The notes under the pieces were generated by a model, which was not told where the DNA came from, did no database searches, and saw nothing but the letters and a program-made list of their open reading frames with translations. Shown here piece by piece: positions 44,415 to 52,780 of a stretch of DNA of 64,000 nucleotides. A program made the position numbers and the translations under genes. The stretch is from JAHRAW01 sp965262585 (GTDB lineage Bacteria; Pseudomonadota; Gammaproteobacteria; Arenicellales; Poriferihabitantaceae): assembly GCA_965262585.1 (NCBI GenBank), contig OZ253546.1, forward strand, positions 2,232,001 through 2,296,000, in the 5' to 3' direction. How positions within the stretch are numbered: position 1 is the first letter of the stretch; each line of letters starts with the position of its first letter.

Positions 44415-44975
44415 TTAGTCGCCGACCAGCGTCAGGAATTCTGCGCGGGTGCGGTGGTCGGCTCTGAAACCGCCGAGCATGGTGGAGGTTTTCATTACCG
44501 AGTTTTGCTTGTGTGCGCCGCGCATCATCATGCACAGGTGTTTGGCTTCGATGATCACGCCGACACCCCGCGCGCCGGTGATTGATTCCACCGCGCCGGC
44601 GATCTGATCGGTGAGGTTTTCCTGTATCTGCAGGCGTCTTGAATACATGTCGGTGATGCGCGCCAGTTTGGAAAGGCCGATGACCTTGCCCGCCGGCAGG
44701 TAGGCGATGTGGCATTTGCCGATGAACGGCAGGATGTGATGTTCGCACAGGGAATACACTTCGATGTCTTTGATCAAAACCATCTGATCGTTGTCGGAGT
44801 CGAATATCGCGCCGTTCACGACATCCTCAAGATTTTGTTGGTAACCTTGGGTCAGGTATTGCAGTGCCTTGGCCGCCCGCGCGGGGGTTTGCCGCAGGCC
44901 GTCTCGCTCCGGGTTTTCCCCGACCGCTTTCAGAATCGCGTGGTAATACCCGGCAAGGGCGTCTACATCATTCAT
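44415..44975 (-). CDS. folE: GTP cyclohydrolase I
   Basis: A 186-residue enzyme that converts GTP to dihydroneopterin triphosphate, first step of folate synthesis. Zinc and active-site residues are in YSLCEHHILPFIGKCHIAY, GLSKLARI and KHLCMMMRG. ATG 44975 gives the usual length; the frame runs open far upstream only because it is antisense to the FAD-dehydrogenase gene. It is divergent from that gene with about 120 bp between. Confidence 0.95.
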   Translation of the reverse strand: MNDVDALAGYYHAILKAVGENPERDGLRQTPARAAKALQYLTQGYQQNLEDVVNGAIFDSDNDQMVLIKDIEVYSLCEHHILPFIGKCHIAYLPAGKVIGLSKLARITDMYSRRLQIQENLTDQIAGAVESITGARGVGVIIEAKHLCMMMRGAHKQNSVMKTSTMLGGFRADHRTRAEFLTLVGD

Positions 44976-45095
44976 GTCATATCTTGGCTTTGTGCGGTAA
45001 AGTGCCCATTGTATCATTTCGGCGGAAAGAGAATAATGGGATAATCCGCGCCTTTCCAGCACTCCGGCACACCACCCCGATTGGCCTTGTCCGCG

Positions 45096-46532
45096 ATGCA
45101 AAACATCCTTGATTCCCTCGCGCAAATAGTCGGAGCGAAACACCTCATCATCGGCGATGACGGCGGCGACAGCGGCGACCATCGGCTGCGGCGGCACACC
45201 GAGGAGTTGCGTGGCCGCTATCACAGCGAATGTCTGGCCGTGGCTTTGCCGGCGGATGCCGCGCAGGTGGCAGCGGTGGTTGAGTGTTGTGCGAATGCGG
45301 CGATCAGCATCGTCCCGCAGGGCGGCAACACCGGCGCCGTGGGCGGGGCGGTGGCGCGCGCCGACCAGATCATCCTCAACCTCGGCAGGATGAATCGCAC
45401 GCCGGAAGTGGATGCGGTCAACTACACCATGCGCGTACAAGCCGGCTGCATTCTCGCCGACATTCAAGAAGCCGCCAAAGTTCACGCTCGTTTTTTTCCG
45501 CTCAGCCTCGGCGCACAAGGCAGTTGCCAAATCGGCGGCAATCTCGCCACCAATGCCGGCGGAATCAACGTGCTGCATTATGGCAACACCCGCGACTTGG
45601 TGCTGGGCGTCGAAGTAGTGTTGGCCGACGGGCGTATCTGGAACGGCTTGAACGCTTTGCGAAAAAACAACAGCGGCTACGATCTAAAAAACTTGTTCAT
45701 CGGTTCGGAAGGCACGCTCGGAATCATCACCGAGGCAACCTTGAAACTGTTTCCCATGCCCCGTGGACGAGTAGTCGCGCTGGCCGGATTGCAAGACCCG
45801 GACGCGGCGCTGGCATTGCTCGGCCAACTGCGCGATGCCAGCAGCGACCGCCTGACCACTTTTGAACTAATGGCCGGTATCGCGGTGCAATCCGCGGTCA
45901 AGCACATCAGCGGACAAAGCGACCCGCTGCGCAAACCGCATCGCTGGTATGCGCTGGTGGTGGCGGACAGCACCGCTGTGGAATCAGATGACCAATCGGT
46001 GCTGCGCCAACAAGTGGAGAACTGCTTGGCGCGGGCCTTGCAGGATGAAGTTTTGCAGGATGCCGTGCTCGCGGAAAGCGAAACTCAGGCGCAGCGTTTG
46101 TTGTTATTGCGCGAGAACATCGTCGAAGCACAAAAATTCGAAGGCGGCAGCATCAAGAACGATGTGTCGGTGCCGGTCGCCGCCGTGCCCGAGTTCCTGC
46201 GCCGCGCCCATGCCGCCATCAAAAAAGCCATGCCGGATGCAAGACCCTATCCATACGGACACATGGGAGACGGCAACATCCACTTCAACATCTCGCAACC
46301 GCCGGACATGAACACCGAAAAATTCCTCACCCAATGGGAATCGCTAACCCACCAGATACACGAAACCGCCCACCAACTAAACGGCTCATTCAGCGCCGAA
46401 CACGGCATCGGCATCGCCAAACTGGAAGAAATGAAACGCTACAAAGACCCGCTATCGCTAGAGTTATACCAGCGAGTGAAACAAGCACTCGACCCGAAGA
46501 ACTTGTTTAATCCGGGGAAGGTTAATCCGTAG
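45096..46532 (+). CDS. FAD-binding 2-hydroxyacid dehydrogenase (GlcD/D-2-hydroxyglutarate type)
   Basis: A 478-residue flavoprotein of the VAO/PCMH family oxidising a D-2-hydroxyacid. The N-terminal FAD_binding_4 domain has VPQGGNTGAVGGAV, GCILADIQEAA and GGNLATNAGGINVLHYGNTRDLVLGV shortly after; the C-terminal FAD-oxidase domain has GHMGDGNIHFNIS (metal site His) and FSAEHGIG. D-lactate, glycolate or D-2-hydroxyglutarate are candidates. ATG 45096 is preferred to TTG 45081. Confidence 0.88.
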   Translation: MQNILDSLAQIVGAKHLIIGDDGGDSGDHRLRRHTEELRGRYHSECLAVALPADAAQVAAVVECCANAAISIVPQGGNTGAVGGAVARADQIILNLGRMNRTPEVDAVNYTMRVQAGCILADIQEAAKVHARFFPLSLGAQGSCQIGGNLATNAGGINVLHYGNTRDLVLGVEVVLADGRIWNGLNALRKNNSGYDLKNLFIGSEGTLGIITEATLKLFPMPRGRVVALAGLQDPDAALALLGQLRDASSDRLTTFELMAGIAVQSAVKHISGQSDPLRKPHRWYALVVADSTAVESDDQSVLRQQVENCLARALQDEVLQDAVLAESETQAQRLLLLRENIVEAQKFEGGSIKNDVSVPVAAVPEFLRRAHAAIKKAMPDARPYPYGHMGDGNIHFNISQPPDMNTEKFLTQWESLTHQIHETAHQLNGSFSAEHGIGIAKLEEMKRYKDPLSLELYQRVKQALDPKNLFNPGKVNP

Positions 46533-46570
46533 TTGTTTTTTCTGGATTCCCGCCTCACTCGTCTACCTCC

Positions 46571-46598
46571 GTAGGGACAAGTCGCGACTTGTCCCTAC
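46571..46598. repeat. 28-bp perfect palindrome (GTAGGGACA family)
   Basis: Half-site GTAGGGACAAGTCG followed immediately by its reverse complement. A related copy, longer by CTT on each side with one mismatch, lies at 46957–46990, and shorter relatives with the same GGACAGG…CCTGTCC core are at 50783–50804, 50857–50876 and 52589–52610. The gap 46533–47127 holds only repeats; I see no gene in it. Confidence 0.85.
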
Positions 46599-46649
46599 GA
46601 GAGTGATGATGGGCAGGGGTGGCGGCAACGAGGAGTATCAAAGTTCGTC

Positions 46650-46710
46650 ATTCCCGAACGATAGAAAAATAGGGAGCACCAGCGAGCATATTTTTCATCG
46701 TATCGGGAAT
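46650..46710. repeat. 61-bp dRS3-bounded hairpin element (copy 1)
   Basis: Bounded by ATTCCCGA and TCGGGAAT with imperfect arms of about 22 bp (CGATAGAAAAATA against TATTTTTCATCG) around an 18-nt centre. A copy with two substitutions is at 57943–58003, 11 kb away. Confidence 0.85.
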
Positions 46711-46756
46711 CCAGAAGGCTAATAATGAGTCGGCTATCGCCGGCATATTTCACTGG

Positions 46757-46821
46757 ATTCCCGTGTCCCCCAAGTCGTCATTCCCGCTGTCGCGGAAATA
46801 ACGACTTGGGGGCACGAGAAT
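46757..46821. repeat. 65-bp nested palindrome (copy 1)
   Basis: Outer arms ATTCCCGTG…CACGAGAAT, middle arms CCCCCAAGTCGT/ACGACTTGGGGG and an inner ATTCCCGC-TGTC-GCGG(G)AAT dRS3-like core; in this copy one G of the inner 3' arm is A. The adjacent copy starts 107 bp downstream. Confidence 0.85.
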
Positions 46822-46863
46822 GACGGGCCTGGGGAATCGGCTATCGCCGGCATGTTTCACTGG

Positions 46864-46928
46864 ATTCCCGTGTCCCCCAACTCGTCATTCCCGCTGTCGC
46901 GGGAATAACGACTTGGGGGCACGAGAAT
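46864..46928. repeat. 65-bp nested palindrome (copy 2)
   Basis: Same structure as 46757–46821, with an intact inner core. The 42-bp spacer between the copies (GGCCTGGGGAATCGGCTATC and so on) is also repeated near 58177–58210, so the unit is about 107 bp. Confidence 0.85.
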
Positions 46929-46956
46929 GACGAATAAAATAATTCCTCGTCATTCC

Positions 46957-46990
46957 CTTGTAGGGACAAGTCGCGACCTGTCCCTACAAG
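46957..46990. repeat. GTAGGGACA-family palindrome, 34 bp
   Basis: CTTGTAGGGACAAGTCG joined to CGACCTGTCCCTACAAG; one mismatch from a perfect inverted repeat. A simple dRS3-like palindrome ATTCCCGC-AAAA-GCGGGAAT follows at 47044–47063. Confidence 0.8.
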
Positions 46991-47127
46991 AGATAGCGAA
47001 TAAAAACAATTTACCCATCCGCCGCCATTCCCCATCTATCGTCATTCCCGCAAAAGCGGGAATCCAGTTAACCAATCCCGGCGCAAGCCGGACATTATGT
47101 GGGCGATGTGGTCGGTTATTGTTGCGG

Positions 47128-47553
47128 TTATTTCTGGATTGGAATAACGAAACTTGCCGGATACTGGCGGTGTTTGTCTGTAATTGCATCAACGATTCCA
47201 AAATCTAAAAATATGGCACTTGCAATAATTTTACCGCCCATCGTACTGGGAATTGCGCCGGCTACTGTTCGACCGTCTTCAGTGTCGCAGTCGTATTTCA
47301 ATACATCATCTGATTTTCTTACCGAAATTGTTATTGGAACCGTTGTTTCCCAGACTCCTCGCTTGTTAGACAGATTACACTTCCCGCCAGATCCGTCACT
47401 GAACGAAAGTGCAATGGGCGTGTTGGCATCTTCGGTCAGGGTCGCGCAACCCGTGACCATAAAAACCAGTGGCAACAGCAGGAAAGTCTTGTTGGAACGG
47501 ACAAAAAGACGACGTAAATAAGTTCGCGTCAGTTGGAAAGTGAATGAAAACAT
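47128..47553 (-). CDS. Small lipoprotein of unknown function
   Basis: A 141-residue protein with a lipoprotein signal: basic N-terminus, hydrophobic stretch (LLLPLVFMV) and lipobox VTGC with Cys36. The signal n-region is unusually long, so an internal start is possible, but AGAGAGGA just upstream of ATG 47553 is a good ribosome site. The mature part contains two further Cys (GKCNLSNKRG and KYDCDTEDG) that may form a disulfide, and a hydrophobic GGKIIASAIFLDFGIVDAI segment. I do not recognise the family. It is flanked by repeat-rich gaps on both sides. Confidence 0.65.
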   Translation of the reverse strand: MFSFTFQLTRTYLRRLFVRSNKTFLLLPLVFMVTGCATLTEDANTPIALSFSDGSGGKCNLSNKRGVWETTVPITISVRKSDDVLKYDCDTEDGRTVAGAIPSTMGGKIIASAIFLDFGIVDAITDKHRQYPASFVIPIQK

Positions 47554-47652
47554 AAAATCCTCTCTTGGAATCGTGGGATGTTGTTATCCAGATCATAGAT
47601 ATGCCGGGACGGTCGCCAAACAATCCAAGGGTAGTCTCTCCGCTTATTTCTA

Positions 47653-47754
47653 GCCAAACAGTACTGTGTTCAGCAGACGACCAGACACTTGGGTATTAGC
47701 GATGCGGCATACTACCGTATCCGCACCCATCAGGGCAAGTTCTATGAGGAATAA
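47653..47754 (+). pseudogene. Possible IS3-type transposase OrfA fragment
   Basis: The frame reads TTRHLGISDAAYYRIRTHQG then KFYEE and a stop. LGISDAAYYR resembles the helix-turn-helix of IS3-family OrfA (L-GIS-x-x-T-YY-x-W). No start, OrfB or terminal inverted repeats are visible, so at most a remnant. The rest of the gap 47554–47857 holds a dRS3-like palindrome (47807–47826) and nothing else recognisable. Confidence 0.3.
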
Positions 47755-47806
47755 TGATCCGGCTTGCGCGGGAATGACGAGTTGGAATAATTCCCCTTTC
47801 GCCGTC

Positions 47807-47826
47807 ATTCCCGCGAAAGCGGGAAT
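47807..47826. repeat. dRS3-like palindrome
   Basis: ATTCCCGC-GAAA-GCGGGAAT, perfect arms, followed by CCAGTAAAACAATCCCGGC as in the composite form of this repeat. Confidence 0.8.
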
Positions 47827-47857
47827 CCAGTAAAACAATCCCGGCACAAGCCGCCCC

Positions 47858-49636
47858 TCATGCAAACGGCCACACCAGCAAAATCATTGGAACCGAAACC
47901 ACGATTACCAGGATTTCCAGGGGTAAGCCCATGCGCCAGTAGTCGCCGAAGCGGTAGCCGCCGGGGCCCATGATTAGGGTGTTGTTTTTGTGGCCGATGG
48001 GGGTTAGGAAGGCGCATGATGCGGCTACTGCTACCGCCATTAGGAACGGGTCGGGGCTGACGCCGAGGCGGCCGGCGATATCGATGGCAATGGGGGCGGC
48101 GATGACGGTGGTGGCGGTGTTGTTTAGTACATCGGACAAGGTCATGGTCACCAGCATCAACAAAGTCAGCACCACTGTCGGCCCGTAGCCGCGGGCGAAA
48201 TCTACCAGAAGTTGGGCGATGAGGTCGGTTCCCCCGGATTCTTGCAGGGCTAAGCCGATGGGAATCATTGATCCCAGCAGCACGATCACCGGCCACTCGA
48301 TGGAGGTGTAGAGATCGCGAACCGGCACGATGTTGAAGGCCACCATGACTACGCACACCAGGGCGAGGGCGGTGGTCAAGTTGAGCAGGCCGATGCTGGC
48401 GGCGCCGATGGCGAGGCCAAAAGCAACCACCGCGATCCACGCTTTGTTACGTTGCACCACGCGCAGGTCACGCTGTTGCAACGGTAGCCCGCCGAGCCAG
48501 TTGCAGATGGCGGGTAGCCGTTCCGTGGGCCCCAGCAGCAACAGCACGTCGCCGGCCTCGATGGTCAGTTGCCGTACCCGGTCGCGGAACGATTTGCCCT
48601 GGCGGGACACGCCCAGCAGGGTTACGCCGTGCCGGTATTGCAGCCGCGTGGCGAGGGCGGTGCGGCCTTCGATGCGCGCGCCTTGTGGCACGACTATTTC
48701 GAGCAGCGATAGATCTTCGCCGATGAAGGTGTCGTGTTGTTGGGAGACGATGTATTCCAATCCGAATTCGCCGACGAATCCGTCGATGCCTTCGGCGTTC
48801 GCTTCGATGACCAGCAAATCTCCTTTTTTGATGACTTCCCCGCGTGCGTGGCCGGGGAATCGTTTGCCCCGACGCACCAATCCGATGATGGCGACATCGG
48901 CGGCTTCGGCTTGTTCGTCCAGGGCTCTGATCTTTTTGCCGATGACTACGGACTTCTCGCCGACCCGCACTTCGGCGATGTATTGCTCCACTTCGAATAA
49001 CTGTTGGCCGCCGCCTCGGTCGCTGCCCGGGGCGGGGATGAGCCGCCAGCCGAAGGCCGCGATGTATACCACACCGGCCAACGCCGCCACCAATCCCACC
49101 GGGGCGAAATCGAACATTCGATACGGTTCGCCTAGGGCCTGTTCGCGGAAACTGGCGACGATGATGTTGGGTGGTGTGCCGATTAGCGTGATTAGCCCGC
49201 CGAGGATGGAGGCGAAGGACAAGGGCATGAGGCTGAGGGCCGGGCTGCGTTTGGCTTGTGTCGCGGCTTGCATGTCGATGGGCATCAGCAGGGCGAGGGC
49301 TGCGACGTTGTTCATCAACGCCGATAGCGCCGCCGCCACCCCGGACATGATGCTGATATGCATGACCAGCGCGCGGCCCCGGGCTACCACATGGCGGGCA
49401 AGCAACTCCACCGCACCGGAATTCGACAAGCCACGGCTGACGATAAGCACCAGCGCGATGATCACCGTGGCGTGATGGCTAAAGCCGTCGAAGGCGTGAT
49501 TTTCCGGCACCACACCGGCCACCACCGCCACCACCAGCGCGCCGAAGGCGACCAGGTCGTAGCGGATTTTGCCCCACATCAGAAACACGAACACCGCGCC
49601 CAGCAGCGAGAACAGAATGAGTTGGTCGGTGGTCAA
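47858..49636 (-). CDS. SLC13/DASS-family permease with two TrkA-C domains
   Basis: A 592-residue inner-membrane transporter of the divalent anion/sodium symporter group. Hydrophobic helices at both ends enclose a cytoplasmic pair of TrkA-C (RCK-C) regulatory domains at about 220–390 (EVRVGEKSVVIGKKIRAL, IVPQGARIEGRTALATRLQ). Family signatures are LSALMNNVAALALLMP and GGLITLIGTPPNIIVAS, and in the second half the SDVLNNTATTVIAAPIAI hairpin. Substrate may be sulfate or a di/tricarboxylate. It ends beside a repeat-rich gap, and a DMT exporter gene precedes it by 28 bp. Confidence 0.88.
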   Translation of the reverse strand: MTTDQLILFSLLGAVFVFLMWGKIRYDLVAFGALVVAVVAGVVPENHAFDGFSHHATVIIALVLIVSRGLSNSGAVELLARHVVARGRALVMHISIMSGVAAALSALMNNVAALALLMPIDMQAATQAKRSPALSLMPLSFASILGGLITLIGTPPNIIVASFREQALGEPYRMFDFAPVGLVAALAGVVYIAAFGWRLIPAPGSDRGGGQQLFEVEQYIAEVRVGEKSVVIGKKIRALDEQAEAADVAIIGLVRRGKRFPGHARGEVIKKGDLLVIEANAEGIDGFVGEFGLEYIVSQQHDTFIGEDLSLLEIVVPQGARIEGRTALATRLQYRHGVTLLGVSRQGKSFRDRVRQLTIEAGDVLLLLGPTERLPAICNWLGGLPLQQRDLRVVQRNKAWIAVVAFGLAIGAASIGLLNLTTALALVCVVMVAFNIVPVRDLYTSIEWPVIVLLGSMIPIGLALQESGGTDLIAQLLVDFARGYGPTVVLTLLMLVTMTLSDVLNNTATTVIAAPIAIDIAGRLGVSPDPFLMAVAVAASCAFLTPIGHKNNTLIMGPGGYRFGDYWRMGLPLEILVIVVSVPMILLVWPFA

Positions 49637-49664
49637 CGGCGTGCGGCGGTGTCTTGAAACGCCA

Positions 49665-50549
49665 TTAGAGGGCGCCGGGTGGTTTGTCGAGTGCCACCGG
49701 TGTTGAGGCTCGCCGCAGGTTGATGATGGTGACGCCGATGAGGACGCAGATTCCGCCGATGATCACCTTGACCGTCAGGCTTTCCCCCAGAAAGAAAACG
49801 CCCCCGGCCACCGAAATAAGCGGCAGCAGTAGCAGAAAAGGCATTACCCGGCTGAGCGGATACAATCCCAGCAACCGGTACCACATGGCGTATGCAACGG
49901 CGGTCATCATCACGCCAAGATAACCCACCGCCGCCCAAATTTCCACGGAGGCACTGCGGATAGCCGCTATGTGGCCGGATTCCAGCAGCCATGAGGCGAT
50001 AAACAGTTGCGGGGTGGCCATCGCCGCCACCCAGGTAATCAGCACGAAGCCGCCGACCTTGCCGAGGCGTTTGATCATGATCTGCCCGACCGCCCAGGCG
50101 AAAGCACCGCCGACCACCAGCGCGATGTGAATCGAACTGCTGGAAAGTTTCGGGTCGCCGACCATGAAGACGATGCCAGCGAACGCCAGCACCAAGCCGC
50201 CCAACTGTCGCGGGCCGATGCGGTCGCCGAACACCATCCACGCCAGCAAAATCGCGAACGGAACTTCCAGTTGTACGAGGATGGCGGCGGTGGATACATC
50301 TATGCCGCCGAGGCCGGTAAAGGTCAGGCTGTATTGAAGGGTTGCGCTGATCAGCGCGACCCAGAAAATGTCCTTGAGCAACGGCCACGGCGGACGAAAA
50401 AACCACACCAGACAAAGCGTAGCCAGCGCAAACCGCAACGCCATCAACAAAATCGGCGGAAAATGCCCCATCGCCGCCTTCGCCACCACCAGCCCCATAC
50501 CCCAAATAGCCGCCACCGCAACCGCCATCAGCATATCAAGAGGTTTCAT
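49665..50549 (-). CDS. EamA/DMT-family transporter
   Basis: A membrane protein with ten predicted helices in two EamA repeats: the first starts VAVAAIWGMGLVVAKAA, the second after GDPKLSSSS with VVGGAFAWAVGQIMIKRLG. Such proteins export amino acids or other metabolites. ATG 50549 (MKPLDMLMAV) fits the family N-terminus; ATG 50573 would add eight non-conserved residues. It runs into the SLC13 gene after 28 bp, so the two probably share a transcript. Confidence 0.85.
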   Translation of the reverse strand: MKPLDMLMAVAVAAIWGMGLVVAKAAMGHFPPILLMALRFALATLCLVWFFRPPWPLLKDIFWVALISATLQYSLTFTGLGGIDVSTAAILVQLEVPFAILLAWMVFGDRIGPRQLGGLVLAFAGIVFMVGDPKLSSSSIHIALVVGGAFAWAVGQIMIKRLGKVGGFVLITWVAAMATPQLFIASWLLESGHIAAIRSASVEIWAAVGYLGVMMTAVAYAMWYRLLGLYPLSRVMPFLLLLPLISVAGGVFFLGESLTVKVIIGGICVLIGVTIINLRRASTPVALDKPPGAL

Positions 50550-50573
50550 AGCGGCGGTTGGTTGGTTAATCAT

Positions 50574-50936
50574 TACTTAATACCCGTTAGTATTCCCGCC
50601 GTATTGTAAATGGGAATACCGAGCGGTTGCGTATCATCCGTGATATGGAATGAGCGGATTTCTTATAATGTCCGGCTAACGCCGGGGTTTGTTCGACTGG
50701 ATTCCAGTTTCGCGGGAATGATGACGGGTGGGGGATGGTGATGGGTGGGATGTCCGGCGACGGGGATTGCCGGTAGCAATGCGGACAGGCACGGGGGCCT
50801 GTCCCTACGAAAAACAACATAACCCGTCATTCCCGCGCAACTAGAATCCAGAAAAAGGACAGGTCGCGATCTGTCCCTACGTCCGAGTATCTCCCACAAT
50901 GACAACGCGGGTTTGCGCGTGTTATGTGCCGGATGA
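50574..50936. other. Repeat-filled intergenic gap
   Basis: No gene is visible. It contains an imperfect dRS3-like palindrome (50701–50719), GGACAGGC-6 nt-GCCTGTCC (50783–50804), a lone ATTCCCGCG half-element (about 50829–50838) and GGACAGGTCGCGATCTGTCC (50857–50876). Confidence 0.7.
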
Positions 50937-51119
50937 TTATTCCCGGTGGTTTTTTTCAGCCGCACTTTCGGCGGCATTTTCAGATTTCAGGGAAGCCAGG
51001 ATCGGGATGATGCACAAAACCACCATCGCCCAAAACCAAAAAACCGCACCGCCGGTGCCTGCCCAGTTGAAAAACGCAGACGCGCCTTCCCAGGCGGTGA
51101 TTGGACTGGAATTAAACAT
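50937..51119 (-). CDS. Small membrane protein downstream of amt (60 residues)
   Basis: The product has an N-terminal amphipathic part (MFNSSPITAWEGASAFFNWA), one strong transmembrane helix (AVFWFWAMVVLCIIPILASL) and a charged C-terminus rich in Glu and Ala. A perfect GGAGG lies seven bases before ATG 51119, inside the 14-bp gap to the amt stop, so it is translated and co-transcribed with amt. Function unknown; a role with the ammonium transporter is plausible from position only. Confidence 0.75.
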   Translation of the reverse strand: MFNSSPITAWEGASAFFNWAGTGGAVFWFWAMVVLCIIPILASLKSENAAESAAEKNHRE

Positions 51120-51133
51120 TGCTTTTCCTCCGG

Positions 51134-52438
51134 TTAACTTTTGATGTGTTCGGGATAGGCGGTGTTTTCAATCTCAACATCCATGCCGACATTCTGCACC
51201 GCATCGCCGGCGCGCAACACGCCGCATTTCTTGAATATCAGCGACAGCACATAGCCGGGCACAAATCCGATCAAAATCATTACTATCATTCCCTTAAATT
51301 GACCGGCAAAACTGATTGGCGGAATGCCTTCGGCGTGGCTCGGATAACCGCCCATAAACAGGCCCACCGCCAGCAAACCCCACATGCCGCAAATGCCGTG
51401 TACTGAAACCGCACCCACCGCATCGTCAATTTTCAACTTATCCAGAAGGTTGGCGGCAATGGGGCCCAGAACTCCGCCACCAAATCCAACACAAAACGCC
51501 AAACTCGGATCCCAAATATCGAGACCGGCGGCGGCCGATATTACCCCGCACAACGCACCCGACATCATCCAAAACGGATCCCGGGTTTTCATATAACCGC
51601 CGATGATGCCGCCGGCAACGCTCATTAATATGTTGAAGCAGAACGCCGACAGCGTGGTTGGTCCGCCGTAGATGTTGACCCATTGGCCGGTGCCGTTATA
51701 CAGCAGGCAAGCGGCGAAAAATCCAAAGAAGCCGGTTACGATCAGCATCAACCCGGCTTTGGTCATCGGCAAACTATGCCCTTGTATGCGGTTGGATGAA
51801 CCGTCGGCGTTATACTTGCCGACCCGCGCACCGAGGTTGATCAACACGCCGAGCGCAAAGAAACCGGCGATGATATGTACCACGCCGGAAGCACCGACAT
51901 CGTGATAACCCCACTTGACCACCATCCAACCGTCCGGATGCCAGCCCCAGGCGGCGGATAATACCCACGCCCCCGAACCAAGCACCACCGCCAGCACGAT
52001 GAACGCCGCCATGCGAATGCGCTCGATGACCGCTCCCGACATGATCGATGCGGTGGTGCAGGCAAATAATGTGAACGCACCCCAAAACACCCCGGAAGCG
52101 TTATCCGCCAAGTTCGGCCCCATCGAATCGCCCCACGGCACACCACCGGCGCCGGCGGCAAAATCAGGCACAAAACCGTTATACATGGCCAGATATATCC
52201 ACCACCCGAACATGTAAAAAGTCGGAATAACGAAAGCGAATGCGAGGATGTTTTTGGTGCCGGATGCGAGCGTGTGCTTTACCCGCGAAGCACCCATTTC
52301 ATACATCAAAAAACCAGCATGAATCAGGATCATGATCGCGGTTGCCCAAAAATAATAAATCTCAAGATTTATATTCGTAGTCCAAACCAGTGAACTTTGG
52401 ATTTCCGCCAAAGCCGCTTCAATTTCTGCTGGTGTCAT
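51134..52438 (-). CDS. amt: Ammonium transporter
   Basis: A 434-residue Amt/Mep/Rh channel with eleven helices. The pore twin histidines are in SGVVHIIAG and VSVHGICGMWG; FMYEMGASRVKH-like MYEMGASRVKHT and FGWWIYLAMYNGF segments are typical. Ribosome site GGAGA precedes ATG 52438. No glnK gene accompanies it; instead a 60-residue membrane protein follows. An upstream TTGG…TTGC pair resembles a sigma54 promoter but has the wrong spacing (see rejected items). Confidence 0.95.
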   Translation of the reverse strand: MTPAEIEAALAEIQSSLVWTTNINLEIYYFWATAIMILIHAGFLMYEMGASRVKHTLASGTKNILAFAFVIPTFYMFGWWIYLAMYNGFVPDFAAGAGGVPWGDSMGPNLADNASGVFWGAFTLFACTTASIMSGAVIERIRMAAFIVLAVVLGSGAWVLSAAWGWHPDGWMVVKWGYHDVGASGVVHIIAGFFALGVLINLGARVGKYNADGSSNRIQGHSLPMTKAGLMLIVTGFFGFFAACLLYNGTGQWVNIYGGPTTLSAFCFNILMSVAGGIIGGYMKTRDPFWMMSGALCGVISAAAGLDIWDPSLAFCVGFGGGVLGPIAANLLDKLKIDDAVGAVSVHGICGMWGLLAVGLFMGGYPSHAEGIPPISFAGQFKGMIVMILIGFVPGYVLSLIFKKCGVLRAGDAVQNVGMDVEIENTAYPEHIKS

Positions 52439-52588
52439 TTTCAGTCTCCGTTGATGTTGAGTTAACCGAATTGCTCGTACATCATTTCACTACAGTTTGC
52501 CTAATCTGGGGCAAGGTAACACCAATCCGACCTCAAACGCAACTCCGTAGGGGGCGGATTTCCGGCGGCCACCCGTCCAACCTCGTAG

Positions 52589-52743
52589 GGACAGGCCCCC
52601 GTGCCTGTCCAAAGCGGCGCAAGCCGCTCATTAATAATGTCCGGCTTACGCCGGGATTGTTTAACTGGATTCCCGCTTTCGCGGGAATGACAAGGATCGG
52701 CTTACGCCGGGATTATTTAACTGGATTCCAGTTTCGCGGGAAT
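52589..52743. repeat. Cluster of palindromic repeats upstream of amt
   Basis: GGACAGGC-6 nt-GCCTGTCC (52589–52610), then ATTCCCGC-TTTC-GCGGGAAT (52669–52688) and an imperfect ATTCCAGTTTCGCGGGAAT (52725–52743). Each of the last two is preceded by CGGCTTACGCCGGGATT and a TTTAACTGG linker, showing that the family is a composite of two small hairpins. No gene lies in 52439–52780. Confidence 0.8.
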
Positions 52744-52780
52744 GATGACGGTGGGGAAGGGTGGGTAAAGACCGGCCCGT

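Noticed and set aside
44976..45578. N-terminal extension of the folE frame
   Set aside because: The extra 200 codons are antisense to the FAD-dehydrogenase gene and have no counterpart in FolE.
47650..47865. 71-residue frame containing FYWIPAFAGMT
   Set aside because: The WIPAFAGMT stretch is a translation of the dRS3-like palindrome and recurs in many false frames; not a gene.
52511..52525. Sigma54 promoter upstream of amt (TTGGTG…TTGC on the minus strand)
   Set aside because: The GG and GC elements are nine, not ten, bases apart, and the -24 box is a poor match; not convincing.
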